Shown here: piece after piece, positions 25,801-34,909 of the stretch | Numbering within the stretch: position 1 is the first letter of the stretch | How the letters are laid out: each line of letters starts with the position of its first letter | Source: Thermoplasmata archaeon | GTDB taxonomy: Archaea > Thermoplasmatota > Thermoplasmata > Lutacidiplasmatales > UBA184 | Direction: 5' to 3' | Assembly: GCA_021802125.1 (NCBI GenBank) | Contig: JAKAAX010000001.1 | Location: 1 to 64,000, forward strand | Length of the DNA stretch: 64,000 nucleotides | Notes under the pieces: generated by a model | The model's database searches: none | The model's input: the letters and a program-made list of their open reading frames with translations, nothing else | What the model was told of the DNA's origin: nothing | Program-made: the position numbers and the translations under genes

Positions 25801-27110
25801 CCTACACGGCCACGCTCTCCGTGAACGACAGCATCGGCAGCCACGCCGTGACCCAGGTGCAGGTCACGGTGAATCCTCCGCTGACCACCTTGCTGACCGT
25901 CACCCCGGGGGTCGTGGACCGCGGGAGCTCCGCGACGCTCACCGCCGTGGCGGCCGGGGGCAACGGTTCCTCGTCGTACGGCTACACGTACCTTGGCCTT
26001 CCCGGCGGGTGCTCGACCTCGAGCTCTGCCACTCTCACGTGCACGCCGACCGCCACGGGCATCTACGGCGTGTCGGTCCGGGTCTCGGACGGGCTCTCGG
26101 TCAGCAGCTCCACCGTCGTGCAGCTCGAGGTCCAGGCTCCCCTGACCGTCGGAGCCCTCCTCTTCGCCCCGGGAGTGGTCACTCTCGGGAGGGCGACCTC
26201 GGTCAGCGTCGTGGTCTCTGGTGGGAGCGGGCCCTACACTTACACTTGGAGCGGACTGCCGGCGGGTTGCTCGGGGGCCACCACCGCCTCCTTCGTCTGC
26301 GCTCCCAGCGCGTCCGGGACGTTCGCGGTCCACGTCACGGTGGCGGACTCCTCGGGAGGAAGCGCCTCTTCGACGGCCACCCTGACGGTCGACCCGGCGG
26401 TCCACATCTCCACGTTCACGGCCACCCCCGCGAGCCTGCACGTGGGCGACGTCACGATGCTCGCGGTCCAGGTGAGCGGCGGGACGGGGTCCCTGAACTA
26501 CACCTACACGGGACTTCCGACGGGGTGCGCTTCGCAGAACTCGCCCGGCCTCGCCTGCTCTCCCACCGCCCCGGGGTCCTACACCGTGCACGTGTTGGTC
26601 ACCGATTCTCAAGGGGTCTCCGACAACTCCACCGTGTCGATCACCGTTGGGGAGCAGACCTCCGCGGTCGCGAGCTCGAGCATCTTCGGCGCGGACGGGA
26701 TGATCTTCCTGCTTCTGGCGATCGTGCTGGTCGTGATCTTCCTCATCGTCGCCTACGTGCGGCGACGGGGCGGCTCGAGCCGGGCCGCCGGCGCGGCTCC
26801 GAGCTCCAGGTCGAACGAAGGGCCCGCGCCCACGGAGCATCTCCCCCCCGCGGAGGGCGTTGGCGCGCCCGGCTTGGGCACGAACGAGGCCTCGATGCGT
26901 TCTCCCATGGAGACCTCGACAATGTCCTCTCCCACCCCCTCCACCGCCAGCAGCCCGGGCTCTCCAGGAGCGGGCGGCGGGCCATCGTCCGCTCCTGACG
27001 CTCCCGCTCCTCCCCCTCCCCCGGGGACGGGTGCGACTTGCCTGATCTGCGGCAGGGAGCTGGGTCCCTCGGGCACGTGCACGGGATGCGGGTGGAAGGT
27101 CCCGCAGTGA
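22884..27110 (+). CDS. Giant surface protein: kelch propeller, PKD stalk, TM, zinc ribbon
   Basis: The 1408-residue protein starts with a signal-anchor-like helix (SLLWVGVVVLLVVLLLSP). Residues about 105-410 hold five to six kelch-type repeats (GDTWxY/F, GGxWTQLFP, PxARFD, YLVLFGG), a probable beta-propeller. Seven PKD domains (W-x-F-G-D-G cores with A/V-x-V-W-x-N-D-S ends) and three related Ig-like domains ending in GLPxGC follow. Near residue 1270 there is a C-terminal transmembrane helix (MIFLLLAIVLVVIFLIVAYV) followed by RRRGG, a Pro/Ser-rich cytosolic linker and a zinc ribbon (CLICGRE, then CTGCGWK). It probably projects an adhesin or enzyme-like head from the cell. The GTG start agrees with a GATTATC element about 28 bases upstream. 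It is the first of a three-gene operon. Confidence 0.88.
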   Translation: MHAAQGPSSRVSDRKFSANSTSLLWVGVVVLLVVLLLSPSGVARPSPSSAHAALPSAGTHGTSALGVEGSGAGGSPCWIQPLVTPECAVHTSASASLPNAPGAQVPSATTYWRQLCYTGNCGPGSRESPMVAYDPVDGYLVLFGGYNSSTSTVLGDTWIYTYPSATWTQIFPTSPPPARFDGELAWDPVDGYLVLFSGCGSTACPPGLTDTWKFIGGQWTELTPSTNPAGRFFFGMSWDTADNYMLLFGGYSSTGYMGDTWKFVGGQWTQLFPATSPPARTDLGMADDPTDSQVVLFGGSGATGGLADTWTFTGGTWTQQFPATSPPTLDLQNHQMDTDTGYPLIWGGLDPSTYTYVSTTWTYAAGLWTLQSPTTSPPAKGWGALDYYGGVGTIDYGGYNPSYGLDVGDTWLYVSGFHASATATPDPTDVGGPVAFSGSASGGTTPYAYAWVYGDGGKSAYIAPTHTYNSTGTFGAHFWANETTGLLRSREANLSVVVNALPSVAPTATPTAADAKVGITFASGVAGGAPPYTVTWRFGNGASAVGDPTAYAFPAPGTYTVRVWANDSSIGRASGSVVVTIHPALVSSTNVHPLAVDLGQSIYVFSNVTYGTPPRTWKWTFNDGGSSTLGNTSHKYAAPGTYVIVLWANDSGGAALSTWTNVTVNPLPTVGASAVYPNVDLGVLDTFTATTSGGTAPFAYAWRFGDGTAGTGVTTGHAFTALGTYQVAVWANDSVGNSAHSTLPITVFPPLVTWVNASKYAVDLGMAALFSAATRGGAPPVSIVWSLGDGTWAYSSTVSHTYTATGSYSVVAWVNDTGGGQLTGGFTMTVNPDPTLSVSSSRSNIDLGDKVWLNATPLGGTLPFAYYWDFGDGTTGTGANTVHVYTSPGSYFVQVWANDTAGWSSFAAVPVIVHPALLAQASPGAVWTDLGAAASFTGSATGGVGPYNFTWTFGDGTVGTGRTAAHVYASAGTYTATLSVNDSIGSHAVTQVQVTVNPPLTTLLTVTPGVVDRGSSATLTAVAAGGNGSSSYGYTYLGLPGGCSTSSSATLTCTPTATGIYGVSVRVSDGLSVSSSTVVQLEVQAPLTVGALLFAPGVVTLGRATSVSVVVSGGSGPYTYTWSGLPAGCSGATTASFVCAPSASGTFAVHVTVADSSGGSASSTATLTVDPAVHISTFTATPASLHVGDVTMLAVQVSGGTGSLNYTYTGLPTGCASQNSPGLACSPTAPGSYTVHVLVTDSQGVSDNSTVSITVGEQTSAVASSSIFGADGMIFLLLAIVLVVIFLIVAYVRRRGGSSRAAGAAPSSRSNEGPAPTEHLPPAEGVGAPGLGTNEASMRSPMETSTMSSPTPSTASSPGSPGAGGGPSSAPDAPAPPPPPGTGATCLICGRELGPSGTCTGCGWKVPQ

Positions 27111-27120
27111 GGAGGATCGC

Positions 27121-30100
27121 ATGACGCAACTTGGAAACTCCATGCAAGGAACGAACGGGACCGAGCGCATGATCGCCACCCGCGGAACTGAACCCTTGAA
27201 GGAGCGGGAGCCCCTCGACGGCACCCGCGGCCTCCGGAGAGCGTCGGTGCGGGCCGCGCTCACCGTCTCCCTCCTCTTGGCCGGCCTGATGGTGCTCTCC
27301 GCGCTCGCCGCCCCCCTCGGGGCGGCTGCCTCGCAACCCGCCTCCATCGCCCAAGCTGGGGCCACGGCGTCCACGTTCTTCGCTGGAAGCGGGAGCCCGA
27401 CCTACTCTCTCGCAGGCTACCATGCCTACCCACACCTCTCGGTCCCCCTGCCCCCGGGCGTCCTCGTGCCTGGGACCCCCGGACCTCACCCCCAGCTCGT
27501 CCCGAAGGTCACCTATCTCGGAACCTGGGCTCCGGACTCCGGGATCGTTGCCGGCGCTCCGCAGGGCGCCCCCGGCGCCTCCGCGGTGCGCTCGACCCCC
27601 AACATCCTGAGGAACGGGACCGAAGGGTGGGGCGGGATCGACCAGGGGCCCCCGAACCCCTGCGGATGCTACCCTCCTGACACGAACAACGGGGAAGGCG
27701 CCGGGTACGTCGTCGAGACGGTGAACACCTACGAGGAGGTCTGGTCGACCTCAGGGACCCTGCTGCAAGCCCAGCCGTTGTACACCTTCTTCGGCGTGGG
27801 CTCGTCGGTGTTCCTCTCCGACCCCCAGACGTGGTACGACCCTACCGACGGACACTGGTTCCAGTCGCTCATCAACCTCCAGAACTACCCCTCCTGCTCG
27901 CCGGACTGCTGGATCATGATGGCGGTCTCGACGACCTCGAACCCCACCGGCACCTGGAACTTCTACCAGGTGGCCGACGCGAGCGGCATCCTGCCGGATC
28001 AGCCGCAGATCGGAACGGACGCCGCCGGGATATTCATCTCGGTCAACGACTTTGGCTCGGGCACCGCGCACATCTTCGAACTGAACAAGTCCCAGGCCGA
28101 GGCGGGGAACCCCACCCCCGCCGAGTGGGACACGACCGGTCCGGGCAACCTCGGCTGGGGCTCGGAGCATCCCGCCCACACGGAGTCGCTGTCCAACACC
28201 GAGTACTTCATGGGTGACGTCTTCGGCGGCGTGCTCTCGCTCAATCTGCTCGGGATCCAGGGGGCCCCCCCCAGCACGGGGAAGGTGACCTGGGAGAACC
28301 TCTCGACCTCGGAAGGCGCCGTAGGCTGCCTCACGGTCCCCGGCGGTGGGGGCATGTGCCAGATCGACGGTCGTGTCCTGGCCCTGGCGTATATGAACGG
28401 GAACCTCTGGGGAGCCGCGACCGACGGGTGCAGCGGCGGCGACTGCTCGCACTTCTGGCAGGTCAACACCCGTACGAACCCGTGGAGCATGGTCTCGGAC
28501 TTCACGTGGAACCCCCCCTCCGACACCTCCTTCTACCCCAACCTCGCCATCGACCCCTCCGGCAGCATCGGGGTGGTGTTCAGCTACTCGAGCACGATCG
28601 ACTACCCCGGTGTCGGGATCACGGGCCGGACCCCGGTGGACCCCGCGAACACGCTGGAGACGCCGATCCTCGTTAAGCCGGGCTACGCGGTCGGCAGCTC
28701 CTCCTCTCGCTTCGGCGACTACTCGGGAGCGGCCTACGACCAGGCGACCGGGCGGTACTGGGTGAGCGGCGAGTGGATCCAGCAGGCCGCCTCGTCCGTG
28801 GACTGGGACACGTGGATCCAGGAGTTCACCATGGGAGGATTCTTCGCGCTTGGGTCGATCAACCCCAACCCCGCGGACGTGGGCGTCCCGGTCTCCTTCA
28901 ACGGCACGTCGTTCGGCGGGACCGGACCCTTCACCTACAGCTGGGTCTTCGGTGACGGCTCGGCGGCCAGCCACGCGGCGAACCCGATCCACGCCTACAA
29001 CCTCACGGGGACGTACTCCCCGCACCTCTGGGTCAACGAGACCACGGGGCTCCTGCGCTCGCGGGAAGCGAACCTCACGGTCACGATCAACCCGCAACCG
29101 GTCCCGACCATCACCGTGACCGCGAACCCGGCGGACGTCGCCATCCCGGTCCAGTTCGCCGTCGCGATCACCGGCGGGACCCCGACCTACACCACGACCT
29201 GGTCCTTCGGAGACGGGTTCCGGGCGACGGGAGCGACGGTCGTCCACAACTACTCGGCCCCCGCGACCTACACGGCGCAGGTCTGGGTCAACGACTCGGG
29301 CGGAGGGAGCGCGACGCTCACCACCCCGGTCGTGGTCAATCCCCAACCGAGCGTCAGCGCCACCGCGACCCCACCCGCCCTGGACACCGGGGTCGGCGTG
29401 ACGTTCACAGCGTCGACCTCCGGAGGCACCGGGACCCTCTCGGTCGCCTGGGTCTTCGGGGACGGGGCTGCGGCGGTCGGGAGCTCCGTGAGCCACCGCT
29501 ACCTTGCCCAGGGGAACTACACCGTCCGCGTCTGGGCGAACGACTCGCTCGGAGGGACGGGGAACTACAGCCTCCTGGTCTCGGTGAACCCCAAGCTGGC
29601 GCTGCTGCTGGTGAGCGCGAGCCCGATGGCCGCCGACACGGGAAGGCCCGTCGCCTTCAGCGCGTCCTACTTCGGGGGGACCCCGGGATACACGTACGCC
29701 TGGAGGTTCGGGGACGGGTCCTCCTCCGCGCTCGCCTCCCCCGTCCACATCTTCACGACCCCGGGGACGGCGAACGTGGCGTTCTGGCTGAACGACAGCG
29801 GGGGCGGCTCAAGGTTCGCGAGCCTCCCGGTCCAGGTCAATCCGGTCCTCGCGGTCACCTCGTTCACCGGCGCCTGGCCGGACCCCGCGGTGAACGCCAT
29901 CGACCTCGGAGAGTCCCTGAGCCTCGCTGTCGTGGTCCACGGCGGCACGGGCACCTACACGTTCTCCTACACGGGGCTCCCCAGCGGATGCAAGAGCTGG
30001 GACTACGCCACGCTGTTCTGTGCCCCGACCGCGAGCGGCACGGCCACCGTGCAGGTGATGGTCACCGACCAGAACGGAGCCTCGGCCTTCGGGAACCTCA

Positions 30101-30981
30101 CCTTCGCGGTGAACCTGGACCCCACGATCTCCAGCTTTGCGGCGAGCCCGATGACCCTCACCAACGGAACCGCGACCACGCTGACCGCTACGGCCTCGCT
30201 CGGGACCCCGGGGTACCGCTACTCCTACCCGGCGCTCCCGCCCGGCTGCTCGAGCCAGAACAACGGCACCCTCCCCTGCACCCCCGACAAAGCCGGAACG
30301 TTCACGGCCGAGGTCCGGGCCACCGACGCGGTGGGAGTGAGCGCGTTCTTCAACATCAGCCTCACCGTGAACCCGGTCCCCTCGATCACGAGCTTCACCG
30401 CCTCCCCGTCGACCATCACCCAGGGAGACACGGCCTCCTTCCAGGTCTCGGTCGCGGGAGGCACCGCGCCCTACACGTTCGCCTACTCCGGACTGCCCTC
30501 CGGGTGCGCGATCGCGGGCAACGGGGGAAGCTGCGTTCCCTCCTCCAGCGGTAGCTACACCGTCCAGGTGACCGCGACCGATGCGGACGGAGCGAGCGCG
30601 AAGGCGACCACGACGCTCACCGTCCAGGCCGCGCCCAGCATGTTCGCGGGCGGGGTGATGAGCCTGGGATTCCTCTGGATCCTGCTCCTCGTCCTCATCG
30701 TGATCGTCCTGGTGATCATCGTCATTGCGGTCGGACGGAGGAGGAAGAGCCCCGAGGGCGCCGTCCCCCCACCCCCCATCCCGGTCGAGCCGATGACGGG
30801 CGAGCCGCACACCCTCGCCCCCTCGCCCGAAGGCCACAGGTTCCCCGAAGAGCCCGCTCCCCCCGCGGCTCCGGCCTCCGAGCAGGGCTCCTGGGCCCCC
30901 CCGCCCCCGGACTCCCCCCCGGCTCCGCCTCCCCTACCCCCGCCCCCCAACGAGGGCTCCTCCTCGGGAGGCTTCGCATGA
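27121..30981 (+). CDS. Giant surface protein: exported N-terminal domain, PKD stalk, TM anchor
   Basis: This 1286-residue protein has a basic N-terminus and a signal helix (ALTVSLLLAGLMVLSALAAP). It is followed by a roughly 500-residue exported domain with many aromatic and Gly residues (NGTEGWGGIDQGPPNPCGC, YDPTDGHWFQSLINLQNYPSC, YFMGDVFGGVLSLNLLG), probably a large beta structure I cannot name. Four PKD domains and three Ig-like GLPxGC domains form a stalk, and a C-terminal helix (FLWILLLVLIVIVLVIIVIAVG) with GRRRKS anchors it. The cytosolic tail is Pro-rich and lacks the zinc ribbon of the upstream protein. The ATG follows the upstream stop by ten bases with GGAGG in front of it. Its first PKD domain shares an identical ETTGLLRSREANL segment with the upstream protein. 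Confidence 0.87.
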   Translation: MTQLGNSMQGTNGTERMIATRGTEPLKEREPLDGTRGLRRASVRAALTVSLLLAGLMVLSALAAPLGAAASQPASIAQAGATASTFFAGSGSPTYSLAGYHAYPHLSVPLPPGVLVPGTPGPHPQLVPKVTYLGTWAPDSGIVAGAPQGAPGASAVRSTPNILRNGTEGWGGIDQGPPNPCGCYPPDTNNGEGAGYVVETVNTYEEVWSTSGTLLQAQPLYTFFGVGSSVFLSDPQTWYDPTDGHWFQSLINLQNYPSCSPDCWIMMAVSTTSNPTGTWNFYQVADASGILPDQPQIGTDAAGIFISVNDFGSGTAHIFELNKSQAEAGNPTPAEWDTTGPGNLGWGSEHPAHTESLSNTEYFMGDVFGGVLSLNLLGIQGAPPSTGKVTWENLSTSEGAVGCLTVPGGGGMCQIDGRVLALAYMNGNLWGAATDGCSGGDCSHFWQVNTRTNPWSMVSDFTWNPPSDTSFYPNLAIDPSGSIGVVFSYSSTIDYPGVGITGRTPVDPANTLETPILVKPGYAVGSSSSRFGDYSGAAYDQATGRYWVSGEWIQQAASSVDWDTWIQEFTMGGFFALGSINPNPADVGVPVSFNGTSFGGTGPFTYSWVFGDGSAASHAANPIHAYNLTGTYSPHLWVNETTGLLRSREANLTVTINPQPVPTITVTANPADVAIPVQFAVAITGGTPTYTTTWSFGDGFRATGATVVHNYSAPATYTAQVWVNDSGGGSATLTTPVVVNPQPSVSATATPPALDTGVGVTFTASTSGGTGTLSVAWVFGDGAAAVGSSVSHRYLAQGNYTVRVWANDSLGGTGNYSLLVSVNPKLALLLVSASPMAADTGRPVAFSASYFGGTPGYTYAWRFGDGSSSALASPVHIFTTPGTANVAFWLNDSGGGSRFASLPVQVNPVLAVTSFTGAWPDPAVNAIDLGESLSLAVVVHGGTGTYTFSYTGLPSGCKSWDYATLFCAPTASGTATVQVMVTDQNGASAFGNLTFAVNLDPTISSFAASPMTLTNGTATTLTATASLGTPGYRYSYPALPPGCSSQNNGTLPCTPDKAGTFTAEVRATDAVGVSAFFNISLTVNPVPSITSFTASPSTITQGDTASFQVSVAGGTAPYTFAYSGLPSGCAIAGNGGSCVPSSSGSYTVQVTATDADGASAKATTTLTVQAAPSMFAGGVMSLGFLWILLLVLIVIVLVIIVIAVGRRRKSPEGAVPPPPIPVEPMTGEPHTLAPSPEGHRFPEEPAPPAAPASEQGSWAPPPPDSPPAPPPLPPPPNEGSSSGGFA

Positions 30982-33932
30982 CCGCCTCGGGCTGGCTAAC
31001 TTGGGGCACCCTCCCGGTGCTGTTGCTGGTCACCGTCCTGATGGCGTCCCCTGCGGGCGTCCTCTCGGTCTCGACCGGAGCCGCCACCCATGCTCTCCCG
31101 CCCACGTCGGCGATGGGCCACGACGCTCTCGGCCCGGCCCATTCGACGGGCGCTCAACTCTGCGCGCCCCGGCTCGTCCAGATGTTCGCCTGCCCGGAAA
31201 CGGTGGGTCGCGCCGCCAGCAGCTCTCCCGGGAGCTCGCAGATCCCCTCCGCCGTGAACTGGAAGCAGATCTGCTACACCGGGAACTGCGGGCCCGGGCA
31301 GCGTGAGGACACGATGATGGCCTACGACGCGGCCGACGGGTACACCGTGCTCTTCGGAGGCTTCAACGGGTCGTCGGGCGCCTCCCTCTCCGACACCTGG
31401 ACCTTCTCCGGAGGGGTCTGGACCCAGATCTTCCCCACCACGTCCCCCCCTCCGCGGTTCGACGGCCAGATGGCCTACGACCCCCTCGACGGGTACGTGG
31501 TCCTCTTCGGCGGGATCCCCGACTCCTCGTGCTCGTCGACCCTGGGCGACACGTGGACGTTCAGCGGCGGGCAGTGGACCCAGCTCTCCCCGACCACCTC
31601 CCCGACGGCCCGGTTCTTCCCCGGCATGGCTTGGGACCCCTCGGACAACGAGATGATCCTCTTTGGAGGCACCGATTGCGTGGGCAACTACTACGGCGAC
31701 ACTTGGTCGTTCGTGGGGGGCCAGTGGACCCAGCTCTTCCCCGCGACGAGCCCGTCGACGCGCTTCGGCCCGGGGATGGAGACCGACGCCAACGACAACC
31801 AGGTCCTTCTCTTCGGGGGAGGCAGCCCCGGCCTGAGCGCCCTCGGCGACACCTGGAGCTTCGCCGGCGGAGCCTGGACCCAGCTCTTCCCCACCACCTC
31901 TCCGTCGGCCCGGGTGCTCCAGGACCACATGATGGCCAGCGACTCCGGCTCTCCGATGATCTACGGTGGCTATGTCTTCTCGACCGGCACCTGCGAAAGC
32001 GACACCTGGGCCTGGAGCTCGGGCAGCTGGACGCAGGAGAGCCCGACCTCCAGCCCGGGCCCCCGGGGGTGGTCGGAGCTGGTCGGGACCCCTGCAGGAC
32101 CGCTGCTGTACGGCGGTTACGCTTGCGCGGGCGTGGACGTCGGGGACACCTGGCAGTACATCTCCGGCCCCCACGTGTCCGTGCCCGTGCCGACACCCTC
32201 CGCCCCGGTCGAGGCTGGGACCCTCGTCAACTTCCTCAGCACGGTGCTCGACCCCGGCAAGGCTCCGGACACGTTCTTCTGGTCCTGGGGCCCGAACCGG
32301 TCGATGCAGTGCACCCCCTCGGCCTCCCTCTCCCTGAACTGCACGCCCCTGCGGGCCGGCAGCTACTACGTCGTCGCTCACATCACCGACTCCGTGGGCA
32401 ACACGGGCTCGACCATGTCGGCCCTCTACACGGTGACCGCGGGCCCGGAAGTGAGCACTCCGGTCCCCGACGTCCTGAGCGCGGACGTCGGACAGTCCGT
32501 CATCTTCAACAGCACGCTCCTCGCCCCGGGAACGGCCCCCGATGCCTATTCCTGGACCGCGTCGGGGGTAGGGATGGGGTGCCCGACCTCGACCGCACTC
32601 ACCATCACCTGCGTGCCGACCGCGCCGGGGACGTACAACGTGACCGTCAAGGTCACCGACTCCGTGCTCGGGGCCGGATGGAACACCTCGCGCACGATCG
32701 TGGTCTATCCGTTGCCCGTCGCAGGGACTCCCATTCCGACCTCGGGACCGAGCATCGACGTCGGACAGACGGCCACGTTCAAGTCGAACGTGACCGGAGT
32801 GGGCTCCGGGCGCGACACCTATCTCTGGTCGGTGGCCCCGCTCGCGGGCCTCAACTGCGCCGCGAGCTTCTCCTCGACCGTCAGCTGCCTGGGAGTGACC
32901 GCGGGAGCGTACAACGTGACCCTCACGGTAGTGGACTCGAACGGAGGGACCGGCTCTGCCGCCCTGCCGTTCCGTGTGTTCTCCCTGCCGGCACCGGGAA
33001 CCCCCGCCGCGAGCGTCTCCAGCATCGACGTGGGGCAGAACGTCAGCTTCTCCAGCACCAGCGGGAGCAGCGGCTCTGGGGGCCTCACCTACGTGTGGGG
33101 AGCCTCGGCCGCCGCCTTCGGGTGCGGCTCGAACACGCTGGCCACCTACCGGTGCACCCCGTCGGGGGCCGGCGCCTTCCAGGTCTTCCTGACGGTGACC
33201 GACTCCAACGGCGGGACCGGTTCGACGGTCTCCTCGCCCTACACGGTCTACCACCTTCCCCGGACCACCGCCCCGGTCCCCTCCGTCGCGAACCCTGAGG
33301 CGACGCAGGGCGTCACGTTCAGCGCGACGACCCTGGACCCCGGCTCCGGCATGGACGTCTACACCTGGACGACCTCGGACCCGTCGGAGATGACCTGCAC
33401 GTCTTCCGCAGGATCGCCGACCGCGGTCTGCAGCGCCGCGGTGGGCGGAAGCTACACCGTCACGCTTCAGGTGACGGACTCCAACGGGGGTTCGACCCAC
33501 GCCGCCTCCGCCCTCGTGGTGGTCTCCTCGACCCTCCAGGCGACGGCCTCCTCCACGCCGGCGAGCGGCACGGCGACGCTCACGGTCACCTTCGCGAGCT
33601 CGGCTTGGGGCGGAAGCGCGCCGTACAGCTACTCGTGGAGGTTCGGCGACAGCTCCGGGGACGCGAGCTCGCTGCCCAACCCCACCCACACCTACACCTC
33701 CGGAGGGACGTTCACGGCGGTGCTGTTCGTGAACGACACTTCTGGTCACTCGGTCAAGGAGACGGTGACGGTGAGCGTCGCCTCGCCGGCGGCCCCGACG
33801 CTCCTCTCCTCCGTCCCGGGGGGGTTGACCACGCTGGGACTGATCCTGCTGCTCGCGATCCTGGTCGTCGTGGCCTTCGTCCTCCTCCTCCGGAGGCGGA
33901 GCCGGCTGGAGCCGGGGGACCGGGTCGCGTAG
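30978..33932 (+). CDS. Surface protein: kelch propeller, Ig-like stalk, TM anchor
   Basis: This 984-residue protein overlaps the upstream gene by four bases. It has an N-terminal signal helix (LPVLLLVTVLMASPAGVLS) and a kelch region at about 95-400 closely paralogous to the first protein of the operon (CYTGNCGPGQRED against CYTGNCGPGSRES; repeated GDTWSF and GGQWTQLFP). Five Ig-like repeats of about 90 residues of the type PVPS..DVGQSVxFNSTLLxPGxxxDxYxW with Cys pairs follow, then one PKD domain (YSWRFGDSSG). The C-terminal helix (LTTLGLILLLAILVVVAFVLLL) precedes a very short basic tail RRRSRLEPGDRVA. It has neither the long Pro-rich tail nor the zinc ribbon, so the three proteins differ mainly in what they show to the cytosol. 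Confidence 0.87.
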   Translation: MTASGWLTWGTLPVLLLVTVLMASPAGVLSVSTGAATHALPPTSAMGHDALGPAHSTGAQLCAPRLVQMFACPETVGRAASSSPGSSQIPSAVNWKQICYTGNCGPGQREDTMMAYDAADGYTVLFGGFNGSSGASLSDTWTFSGGVWTQIFPTTSPPPRFDGQMAYDPLDGYVVLFGGIPDSSCSSTLGDTWTFSGGQWTQLSPTTSPTARFFPGMAWDPSDNEMILFGGTDCVGNYYGDTWSFVGGQWTQLFPATSPSTRFGPGMETDANDNQVLLFGGGSPGLSALGDTWSFAGGAWTQLFPTTSPSARVLQDHMMASDSGSPMIYGGYVFSTGTCESDTWAWSSGSWTQESPTSSPGPRGWSELVGTPAGPLLYGGYACAGVDVGDTWQYISGPHVSVPVPTPSAPVEAGTLVNFLSTVLDPGKAPDTFFWSWGPNRSMQCTPSASLSLNCTPLRAGSYYVVAHITDSVGNTGSTMSALYTVTAGPEVSTPVPDVLSADVGQSVIFNSTLLAPGTAPDAYSWTASGVGMGCPTSTALTITCVPTAPGTYNVTVKVTDSVLGAGWNTSRTIVVYPLPVAGTPIPTSGPSIDVGQTATFKSNVTGVGSGRDTYLWSVAPLAGLNCAASFSSTVSCLGVTAGAYNVTLTVVDSNGGTGSAALPFRVFSLPAPGTPAASVSSIDVGQNVSFSSTSGSSGSGGLTYVWGASAAAFGCGSNTLATYRCTPSGAGAFQVFLTVTDSNGGTGSTVSSPYTVYHLPRTTAPVPSVANPEATQGVTFSATTLDPGSGMDVYTWTTSDPSEMTCTSSAGSPTAVCSAAVGGSYTVTLQVTDSNGGSTHAASALVVVSSTLQATASSTPASGTATLTVTFASSAWGGSAPYSYSWRFGDSSGDASSLPNPTHTYTSGGTFTAVLFVNDTSGHSVKETVTVSVASPAAPTLLSSVPGGLTTLGLILLLAILVVVAFVLLLRRRSRLEPGDRVA

Positions 33933-34122
33933 GCGGTCGGGGCGGGGTAGCGCTTCCTCGGTCGGGGAGATCCGAGGCGGCGGGCGCGAGCGCTGCTGGG
34001 CCCGAACGCTGCCCCGACGGCGACGAGCCCTCCGCCCCGGAAAAGGACACCGGGATCACCGGGAGCGGAAAGGCTCGAGTATCGCTGTCGGGCCTGGGCT
34101 CGTTCGTGTTCTTATCCCGCAG

Positions 34123-34803
34123 GTGCCCTCATGTCGCGTCGAGGCTGCCAAGCCTCGGGTTGGGGGGACACGGTCGTTGAGGAAGGCGGTCTACGATGAG
34201 CGGTACGCCCGGCCCGGACTCTACTGGGGGAGCCGGCCGACGTCGCTCGCACGTGAGGTCATCCGCGTAGCGCGCACGCTTCCGCGCTCGCCCCGTACGT
34301 TGGTCGACCTGGGTTCCGGCGAGGGCCGAGACTCGATCTACTTCGCCCGGCAGGGCTACCGGGTCTTGGGCGTGGACATCTCGAGCGTGGGAGTCCGAAA
34401 GTCCGAAGAACGAGCGGCTCGGCTCGGGGTCAAGGTCCGGTTCCAGGTCGGGGACCTTCGGACCTACCGACTGAAGCACCGAGCGGACGTGGTGTTCTGT
34501 TCCGGCGCCCTGAACAACATCCCACGTCGGATCCGTGCGGCCCGATTTGAACACTTCAAAGCGAACACGGCGCCGGGGGGGATCAACGCCATGAACGCGG
34601 ACGTGCCGAAGCCCTACATCCCACCCTACTCGAAGAATCCCTACGCGACCCCGTTCCGCTCAGGAGAACTGCTGGGCTACTACGGCGATTGGGAGATCCT
34701 GGACTCGCGGCAGGTGGAGTTCATGTCCACCGCAAGCGGCGTGCCCCATCGGAAGGCGATGGACATCGTCGTCGCCCGGAAGCCTCGTCTCGGGGCGCGC
34801 TGA
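34123..34803 (+). CDS. SAM-dependent methyltransferase, TehB-like
   Basis: The 226-residue protein has the class I fold: VYDERYARPGLYWGSRPTSLAREV at the start, motif I TLVDLGSGEGRDSIYFARQGY, the strand-2 acidic end VLGVDISSVGVRKSE, then VRFQVGDLRTYRLKHRADVVFCSGALNNIP. The order resembles tellurite-resistance TehB/thiopurine methyltransferases. The C-terminal FRSGELLGYYGDWEILDSRQ is also typical. The GTG at 34123 is the first start; a TTG at 34177 directly before RKAVYDERY with GGGGGACA upstream is an alternative. It lies 190 bases after the surface-protein operon and converges with the sedolisin gene. The substrate is unknown. Confidence 0.82.
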   Translation: MPSCRVEAAKPRVGGTRSLRKAVYDERYARPGLYWGSRPTSLAREVIRVARTLPRSPRTLVDLGSGEGRDSIYFARQGYRVLGVDISSVGVRKSEERAARLGVKVRFQVGDLRTYRLKHRADVVFCSGALNNIPRRIRAARFEHFKANTAPGGINAMNADVPKPYIPPYSKNPYATPFRSGELLGYYGDWEILDSRQVEFMSTASGVPHRKAMDIVVARKPRLGAR

Positions 34804-34842
34804 CCCCGCCCGCTCCCGCCCCTGTCGGGGAAAGGAGAGGTC

Positions 34843-34893
34843 GCGGTCCGACCGACGACGACCTGTCTGCGCCGGCTCGTCGTTCCGGACCGC
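34843..34893. terminator. Hairpin between convergent genes
   Basis: GCGGTCC (34843-34849) pairs with GGACCGC (34887-34893), and CGACGA (34853-34858) pairs with TCGTCG (34877-34882). The result is a two-part stem between the ends of the methyltransferase and sedolisin genes, a plausible bidirectional terminator. Confidence 0.5.
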
Positions 34894-34909
34894 AGGGCCA
34901 GGGTGCGGT

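Noticed and set aside
24126..27374. A 1082-codon open frame on the minus strand
   Set aside because: It is opposite the kelch/PKD gene and made of Arg/Gly/Pro/Asp-rich sequence, a by-product of high third-position GC. The same applies to minus 27751-29748, minus 30996-33749 and plus 34958-38515.
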